In this document: piece by piece, positions 31,573 to 36,359 of the stretch
Numbering within the stretch: position 1 is the stretch's first letter
Layout of the letters: each line of letters opens with the position of its first letter
From: Burkholderiales bacterium
GTDB lineage: Bacteria > Pseudomonadota > Gammaproteobacteria > Burkholderiales > Burkholderiaceae_C
DNA: 36,359 nucleotides
Assembly: GCA_016213205.1 (NCBI GenBank)
Contig: JACRAZ010000002.1
Coordinates: 1-36,359 of the forward strand
Direction of reading: 5' to 3'
The notes under the pieces: generated by a model
Told to the model about the DNA's origin: nothing
Databases searched by the model: none
What the model saw: only the letters and a program-made list of their open reading frames with translations
Made by a program: the position numbers and the translations under genes

Positions 31573-32427
31573 TCACGCCGGACGAACGACGCCGGACGAG
31601 AGCCCGCCGTCCACCACCAGTGCATGCGCGTTCACGTAGCTGGCCTCGTGCGAGACGAGGAACAGGCAGCACTGCGCCACCTCCCAGCCCGTGCCCTGGC
31701 GGCCGAAGGGCACCGCCGCCGCGCGCCCCGGGCGGCGGCGCGTCGCGTCGCGGCCCATCGGTGTGTCCATCAGGCCGGGCAGCACGGCGTTGCAGCGGAT
31801 GCCCTTTTCTTCGCCCGCCACCGCCACCGCACGCGCCAGCGAGATCTGGCCGGCCTTGCTGGTTTCGTAGGCCGGGTTGCGGCTGGAATTGCGCAGGCCG
31901 GCGATCGAGGAGATCAGCACGATCGAGCCGCCCGGCGCCATCAACGGCAGCGCGGCCTGGCTGAACAGCATGTGGCTGCGCAGGTTCACCGCGAACTCGT
32001 CGTCCCAGGTCTCGGCGGTGATCTTGTGCAGCGGCAAGCCGCGCGAGATGCCCACGTTGAGCACCAGGCCGTCCAGGCCGCCCAGGCGCTCGGCGCAACG
32101 CGCCACCAGCGGGCCGATGGCGGCCGCATCCCGCACGTCGGCCACCTCGGCGATGGATTGGCCGCCCTCGCGATCGATCTGGCCGCAGGTGCCATCCAGC
32201 GCCTCGCGCGAGACGTCCACGCAGGCCACCGCCGCGCCTTCGCGGGCGAATAGCACCGAAATGGCGCGGCCATTGCCGATCGGCGGATTCTCTTCCGGGA
32301 TGCTGCGCTGGCCGGCGCCCACCACCAGCACGCGCCGGCCGGCCAGGCGGCCGCGGCCTGGGTCGCGCCCCAGCGTGGGCGATTGCACCTGTCGGCTGGG
32401 GTCGAGTTCTGTGGGGGCCAGGTTCAT
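31573..32427 (-). CDS. Short-chain dehydrogenase/reductase (SDR)
   Basis: A 284-residue classical SDR with N-terminal extension of ~30 residues. The cofactor loop is expanded: VVGAGQ, then about ten inserted residues (RSIPEENPPI), then GNGRAIS, in place of the usual TGxxxGxG; a similar GNG-K/R loop is known in one SDR subgroup. The rest is standard: D in ADVRD, NVGIS, S in ISSIAG, YETSK catalytic Tyr-Lys and a C-terminal VVDGGLSSG. Substrate unknown. GGAG precedes the ATG. It lies 39 bp after the peptide-binding protein gene, so its substrate may be linked to what that transporter imports. Confidence 0.9.
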   Translation of the reverse strand: MNLAPTELDPSRQVQSPTLGRDPGRGRLAGRRVLVVGAGQRSIPEENPPIGNGRAISVLFAREGAAVACVDVSREALDGTCGQIDREGGQSIAEVADVRDAAAIGPLVARCAERLGGLDGLVLNVGISRGLPLHKITAETWDDEFAVNLRSHMLFSQAALPLMAPGGSIVLISSIAGLRNSSRNPAYETSKAGQISLARAVAVAGEEKGIRCNAVLPGLMDTPMGRDATRRRPGRAAAVPFGRQGTGWEVAQCCLFLVSHEASYVNAHALVVDGGLSSGVVRPA

Positions 32428-32466
32428 GGCGGTTCTCCAAGGGGGTTGATGCGGCGGGCCGCAGGG

Positions 32467-33984
32467 TCACTTCTTCTCGATCCACATGCCGCGCACGCGG
32501 ATCAGGCTGTTCTGCAGCGGCGGCAGGCCCTTGACATGGGGCTGCGCGGCGGCGTGGTAGGTCACCCGCACGGGGATCAGCTGGTAGGCCTCGTCCGAGA
32601 CGATCTGCGCCACCTGGCAGTACAGCGCGTGGCGCTTCTTCGCATCGGTCTCGATGCGGGCCTGGTCCAGCAGCGGGTTCACCTTGCCGGGGTCGTGCCG
32701 GCTCACCGGCTGCTTGCCGCCGAAGTAGTAGGTGAGCACAAGGTCGGGGTCGCCGCCGATGTCGTTGTAGCGCCAGATGTCCATCTGGTAGTCGCCCGAG
32801 ACGCCGATGCGCACGTTCTGGCTCTGCTCCACCAGCTTGAGCTCGGCCTCCATGCCCGCCTCCTTGACGAACTGCTGCAGCATGGTGCCCATGCGCCGCC
32901 CGGTGGGGTTGTTGGTGGTGACGAGCTCGAACTTGATCGGCTTGCCCACCTTGGCCACCAGCGCGCGGGCGCGCGGCAGGTCGTAGCCGCGCCATTCGAG
33001 CTTGGGGCAGTACCACTCGGAGTTGGGGCCGAACAGGTCGTTGGTGGGCTTGGTGGTGCCGAGGAAGAAGGTGTCCACCATCGCCTGCGAATTGAAGGCA
33101 TGCACCACCGCCTGCCGCACCCGCGCGTCGTTGAACGGTTCCTTGCCGTTGTGGAAGTTCCACGAGATCGAGCCCGAGCCCTCGTAACTGCTGACCTTGA
33201 GGCCCGGCTCCTTGCGCGCATCCAGCAGGTGGTTGGCCGCGCCGAGATTGGCGATGTCCACCTCGCCGGACTTGATGCTTTGATAACGCGTGTTCGCATC
33301 GGGCAGCACGCGGAACACCACGCTGTCCAGGTGCGGCAGCTTGGGATCCCAGTACTTGGGGTTGCGCTCCAGCACCACGCGGTCGCCCGAGCGCCACTCC
33401 TTGAACACGAAGGGCCCGGTGCCCACCGGCTTGCGGTGGAAACCTTCCGGGTCGGCCTTGATCGCCGTGGGCGAGCCGATCAGGTTGCTCAGCGAATCGA
33501 TGGCCAGCGCCGAACGCAGCGCCGTCCAGGGCTGGTGCAGGTTGAAGCGCACGGTGAGCTCTTCCACCTTCTCCACGCTCTTGATCGGCGCCAGCATCGC
33601 GGTGTTGATGCCCTGCTCGGGCGCCATCAGCCAGCTGTAGTGCGCGGCCACGGCCTCGGCGTTGAAGGGCGTGCCGTCGTGGAACTTGACGCCGGGGCGC
33701 AGCTTCACGGTGGCGCTGAGCCGATCGGGCGCCTCGGCCAGGCTGAGCGCCAGGCGCGGCACGATCTGCTTGCCTTCGTAGGCGAACAGGCCCTCCATCA
33801 CCGCCATGGCCGGCATCAACGTGTTCTGGTTGAAGATCTTGGCCTTGGCATGGTTGAAGCCGCTGAACTCGGCCTCGGAGCCCACGGTGAGCGTGCCGCC
33901 GCGTTTCTGGGCCAGCGCCGGGCTGGCAGCGGCCACCAGGGCCAGCGCGACGACCAGGCTCAGACGAAGGGGGTGGGTGTTCAT
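32467..33984 (-). CDS. ABC transporter substrate-binding protein, peptide/nickel family (SBP_bac_5)
   Basis: A 505-residue periplasmic binding protein. A signal peptide (about 1-25, LSLVVALALVAAASPALA-Q) precedes the family-5 fold: GGTLTVGSEAEFSGFNH at the N-terminus, VKLRPGVKFHDGTPFNAEAVAAHY (signature, about 90-113), GTGPFVFKEWRSGDRVVLERNPKYW (about 190-214). Family members bind di/oligopeptides, nickel chelates, opines or other small solutes; the ligand is not deducible here. Its ATG overlaps the stop of the second ATPase gene (ATGA, 33981-33984), so it is translated with the ATPases, unusual because binding-protein genes normally come first. Confidence 0.93.
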   Translation of the reverse strand: MNTHPLRLSLVVALALVAAASPALAQKRGGTLTVGSEAEFSGFNHAKAKIFNQNTLMPAMAVMEGLFAYEGKQIVPRLALSLAEAPDRLSATVKLRPGVKFHDGTPFNAEAVAAHYSWLMAPEQGINTAMLAPIKSVEKVEELTVRFNLHQPWTALRSALAIDSLSNLIGSPTAIKADPEGFHRKPVGTGPFVFKEWRSGDRVVLERNPKYWDPKLPHLDSVVFRVLPDANTRYQSIKSGEVDIANLGAANHLLDARKEPGLKVSSYEGSGSISWNFHNGKEPFNDARVRQAVVHAFNSQAMVDTFFLGTTKPTNDLFGPNSEWYCPKLEWRGYDLPRARALVAKVGKPIKFELVTTNNPTGRRMGTMLQQFVKEAGMEAELKLVEQSQNVRIGVSGDYQMDIWRYNDIGGDPDLVLTYYFGGKQPVSRHDPGKVNPLLDQARIETDAKKRHALYCQVAQIVSDEAYQLIPVRVTYHAAAQPHVKGLPPLQNSLIRVRGMWIEKK

Positions 33985-35009
33985 GCGGCGAGCTCCTGCG
34001 AAAAGGGTGTCGACGGGGACGTTGAAGGCACGTGGCGCAACGGAAAGTGGCAGGCCACCAGGCGGCCGCCGCCGGCATCGGCCAGGGCCGGCGGCTCGGC
34101 CTCGCAGCGCGCCTCGGCACGCGGGCAGCGGGTGCGGAACCGGCAGCCGCTGGGCAAGGCCAGCGGCGAGGGCATCTCTCCGGTCAGGCGCAGCGGCCGG
34201 GGTGGCGCATCGGGATCGGCCACCGGCACCGCGCTGATCAGCGCCGCGCTGTAGGGGTGCGCCGGCGCCAGCAGCACCGCATCGGCGGGGCCGATCTCGC
34301 ACAGGCGGCCCAGGTACATCACCGCCACCCGGTCGGCCATGTTGCGCACCACCCCCAGGTCGTGCGAGATGAACAGCATCGCCAGCCCCAGGCGGCGGCG
34401 CAGCGCGTTCAGCACGTTGAGCACCTGGGCCCGCACCGAGACATCGAGTGCGGACACCGGCTCGTCGCACACCAGCAGCGCCGGCTCGAGGATCAGTGCG
34501 CGGGCGATCGACAGGCGCTGGCACTGCCCGCCCGAGAACTCGTGCGGATGGCGGTCGAGCACTGCCGCCGGGTCCAGGCCCACCAGCTCCAGCGCCTCGT
34601 GGATGCGTTGCGGGCTGCGCTGCGCGTCGTAGCGGCCGTTCACCTTCAGGGGCATGGCCAGGATCTCGCGCACCCGCCGGCGCGGGTTCAAGGAGGAGAT
34701 CGGGTCCTGGAAGATCATCTGGAAGCGTGGCCGCAGGCGCTTGAGCTCGGCCGCGCGCAGGCGTGAGAGGTCCTGCCCTTCGATCCGGATGTGGCCCTCG
34801 GCCAGCGGCAGCAACTGCATCACCGCGCGCGCCACCGAGGACTTGCCGCAGCCCGATTCGCCCACCAGCGCGAGCGTTTCGCCGCGCGCCAGGTCGAAGC
34901 TCACGCCATCCACTGCGCGCAGGCGCTGCCCGCCGGCCAGCGTGTAGTGCAGCGCGAGCTGCTGCACCTGCAGCAGCGGGGCCTCGGCGCCCTGCGCGGG
35001 GGAGGTCAT
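33981..35009 (-). CDS. Peptide ABC transporter ATPase, OppF/DppF-like
   Basis: A 342-residue ATP-binding subunit. Walker A is GESGCGKSS (about 49-57), the Q-loop FQDPISSLNPRR, the ABC signature SGGQCQR, Walker B ALLVCDEPVSALD and the switch His in FISHDLG. The C-terminal oligopeptide-transporter extension has a Cys cluster (GCRFRTRCPRAEARCE) typical of OppD/OppF proteins, where it may bind an Fe-S cluster. The signature reads SGGQCQR where SGGQRQR is usual. The ATG at 35009 overlaps the stop of the OppD-like gene (ATGA, 35006-35009). Confidence 0.94.
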   Translation of the reverse strand: MTSPAQGAEAPLLQVQQLALHYTLAGGQRLRAVDGVSFDLARGETLALVGESGCGKSSVARAVMQLLPLAEGHIRIEGQDLSRLRAAELKRLRPRFQMIFQDPISSLNPRRRVREILAMPLKVNGRYDAQRSPQRIHEALELVGLDPAAVLDRHPHEFSGGQCQRLSIARALILEPALLVCDEPVSALDVSVRAQVLNVLNALRRRLGLAMLFISHDLGVVRNMADRVAVMYLGRLCEIGPADAVLLAPAHPYSAALISAVPVADPDAPPRPLRLTGEMPSPLALPSGCRFRTRCPRAEARCEAEPPALADAGGGRLVACHFPLRHVPSTSPSTPFSQELAA

Positions 35010-36004
35010 GCGGCCAGCTCCTGCGGCTGCACCAGCGGGAACCAGCAGCGCACGCTGCGGCCGCGCTCCGCGGCCCCTGCCAGCGCCGGGGCCTCCTGCT
35101 CGCAGCGCGCGCGGCGGTGCTCGCAGCGCGCCGCGAAGCGGCACCCTGCGAAGCCGCCGTACACCGTGGGCGGGCGGCCGGCGATGGTGGGCAGCGGCAC
35201 GTGCGGTGCATCGCCCAGGCCCGGGATCGAGCGCAGCAGCGCCTGCGTGTAGGGCATGGCCGGCGCCTTGAACAGGGCCCGCGTGGCCGCGCGCTCCACC
35301 ACCTGGCCGGCGTACATCACCGCCATCTCATCGGCGTGGCCGGCGGCCACGCCCAGGTCGTGCGTGACCAGGATCATCGTCATGTGCCGCTCGGCCTGCA
35401 GTTCGCCCAGCAGGGCCAGGATCTCGGCCTGCACGGTGACGTCGAGCGCGGTGGTGGGCTCGTCGGCGATCAGCAGCTCGGGTTCGCAGGCGATGGCCAT
35501 CGCGATCACCACCCGCTGGCGCATGCCCCCCGAGAGCTCGTGCGGGTACTGCGCCAGCCGGCGCCGCGGAGAGGCGATGCCCACCTGCTCGACCAGGCGC
35601 AGCGCCCGCGTTTCAGCCGCATGCCAATCCAGCCCCATGTGCAAGCGCAGGCCTTCCACCAGCTGCGCGCCGATGGTGCGCACCGGGTTCAGTGCGGTCA
35701 TCGGGTCCTGGAACACCATCGCGATGCGGCGCCCGCGCACACGCTGCATCTGGGCCGGGGTCTGGTCCAGCAGGTTCATGCCATCGAACAGCACCTGCGC
35801 GCCCGCGGCCACGCGTGCATGGCCCGGCAGCAGCCGCAGCAGCGTGCGCGCCAGCACCGATTTGCCCGAGCCCGATTCGCCCACGATCGCCAGCGTGCGG
35901 CGCGCCGGCACATCCAGGTCCACACCGTCGAGCGCGACCAGTTCGCCGCGCGGGGTGGGAAAGCGCACGCCCAGGCCCCGCACGCTCAGCAGGTTCGTGC
36001 TCAT
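35006..36004 (-). CDS. Peptide ABC transporter ATPase, OppD/DppD-like
   Basis: A 332-residue ATP-binding subunit, partner of the OppF-like protein. Walker A is GESGSGKSV (about 39-47), Q-loop VFQDPMTALNPV, signature SGGMRQR, Walker B LLIADEPTTALD and switch His VTHDLG. The C-terminal CRFAARCEHRRARC Cys cluster is present. GGAGG lies 8 bp before the ATG at 36004; a longer form from upstream starts would run into repeat DNA. It is the first gene of the operon seen here, but no permease genes are in the window; they may lie beyond the repeat to the right. Confidence 0.94.
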   Translation of the reverse strand: MSTNLLSVRGLGVRFPTPRGELVALDGVDLDVPARRTLAIVGESGSGKSVLARTLLRLLPGHARVAAGAQVLFDGMNLLDQTPAQMQRVRGRRIAMVFQDPMTALNPVRTIGAQLVEGLRLHMGLDWHAAETRALRLVEQVGIASPRRRLAQYPHELSGGMRQRVVIAMAIACEPELLIADEPTTALDVTVQAEILALLGELQAERHMTMILVTHDLGVAAGHADEMAVMYAGQVVERAATRALFKAPAMPYTQALLRSIPGLGDAPHVPLPTIAGRPPTVYGGFAGCRFAARCEHRRARCEQEAPALAGAAERGRSVRCWFPLVQPQELAA

Positions 36005-36150
36005 GTCGATGCCTCCGTTGCGCGGCATGCCCACTGTGGCGAGAGAGTCCTCGACGCACTGCCACGGTGGCGGCAGGCGGCCCTTGCTTGTCGTTGGCGG
36101 CAGCTTCTGAAAGCAGGCGTTCGAGGTGCGGAGCGCGCAAGCCCCAAGGT

Positions 36151-36358
36151 CCGCGTGCGCAGCGGGCCGACTCCGGCGGTCAGCCCTGGCGGGCTGACTT
36201 CGCTGCGGTTCTCGGCTTCGGGGCGCGCTGTCGGATTTATCTCCGCGCGCTTCGCGCGCTGCGACCAGCGCCAGCGAGTCAGTTGTTGAAGCGCGCTGCG
36301 CGCGCCGCCCCGAAGCCTGCGAGCCTTCGCCGCCTCCCACGGCCCGCTGCGCACGCGG
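36151..36358. repeat. Long palindromic repeat region upstream of oppD
   Basis: The stretch 36005-36359 has no credible gene. From 36151 an 18-bp arm CCGCGTGCGCAGCGGGCC is matched exactly, inverted, by GGCCCGCTGCGCACGCGG at 36341-36358. Nested within are a perfect GTCAGCCC TGGC GGGCTGAC hairpin (36179-36198), GCGCG CTTCG CGCGC (36245-36259), and an inverted GCTTCGGGGCGCGC / GCGCGCCGCCCCGAAGC pair. It looks like a dispersed palindromic intergenic element. The window ends at its outer edge, so its full extent is unknown. The OppD promoter must lie within or between it and 36005. Confidence 0.7.
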
Positions 36359-36359
36359 C

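Noticed and set aside
36005..36340. N-terminal extension of the OppD-like protein or a separate small gene upstream
   Set aside because: The frame is open only because the repeat DNA is GC-rich; GGAGG sits directly before the ATG at 36004 and the family N-terminus begins there.

Overview
The window is chromosomal DNA from a very GC-rich, gene-dense bacterium, most likely a betaproteobacterium of the order Burkholderiales (Rubrivivax/Leptothrix/Rhizobacter-like). The order hemW-rdgB-rph followed by a PP2C phosphatase, a Ser/Thr kinase and divergent yicC, the cheR-cheD-cheB set, an FNR/Anr-type site and long palindromic intergenic repeats fit that group. The taxonomic call is inferred from protein style and synteny, not from a marker gene. 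No rRNA, tRNA, CRISPR array, phage or complete insertion sequence was seen.

Left part (1-7.9 kb), respiratory and redox sensing: after the tail of a membrane protein comes a + strand pair, a membrane-anchored nine-heme cytochrome c and a four-helix diheme cytochrome b. Convergent to it is a - strand operon with a small cytochrome c lacking the usual Met ligand, a histidine kinase whose periplasmic domain carries CXXCH and CX4CH heme-attachment motifs, and an NtrC-type sigma-54 activator. An FNR/Anr-like box precedes that operon. Upstream on the same strand a GGDEF diguanylate cyclase, a MinD/FlhG-like ATPase and a group II truncated hemoglobin overlap start-to-stop. This block is the best candidate for an undescribed system: heme-based sensing tied to a quinone-linked electron conduit.

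Middle (8-20.1 kb): divergent from the GGDEF gene is a cheR-cheD-cheB adaptation module without cheA/cheW/MCP. Then come a DUF1127-like protein and a divergent LysR regulator across a near-perfect inverted repeat. A housekeeping - strand cluster follows (hemW, rdgB, rph, PP2C phosphatase, Ser/Thr kinase), with yicC divergent. After it lies a second signalling operon on the - strand: a CheX-like phosphatase, a PAS-GGDEF cyclase and a CheY-like receiver, preceded by a FliA (sigma-28)-like promoter.

Right part (20.2-36.4 kb), metabolism and transport: an alpha/beta hydrolase; a divergent operon of thiolase-like protein, DUF35 OB-fold subunit and carboxymuconolactone-decarboxylase-like protein (acyl-CoA metabolism); a large inverted-repeat element; a LacI regulator; pyruvate phosphate dikinase, whose 3' end is tandemly triplicated; an MFS transporter coupled to a methyltransferase; a small secreted protein; and a - strand operon of OppD/OppF-type ATPases, a peptide-binding protein, an SDR and a quinone-oxidoreductase-like enzyme. 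The ABC permeases are not in the window; beyond the oppD start lies a long palindromic repeat region reaching the window edge.
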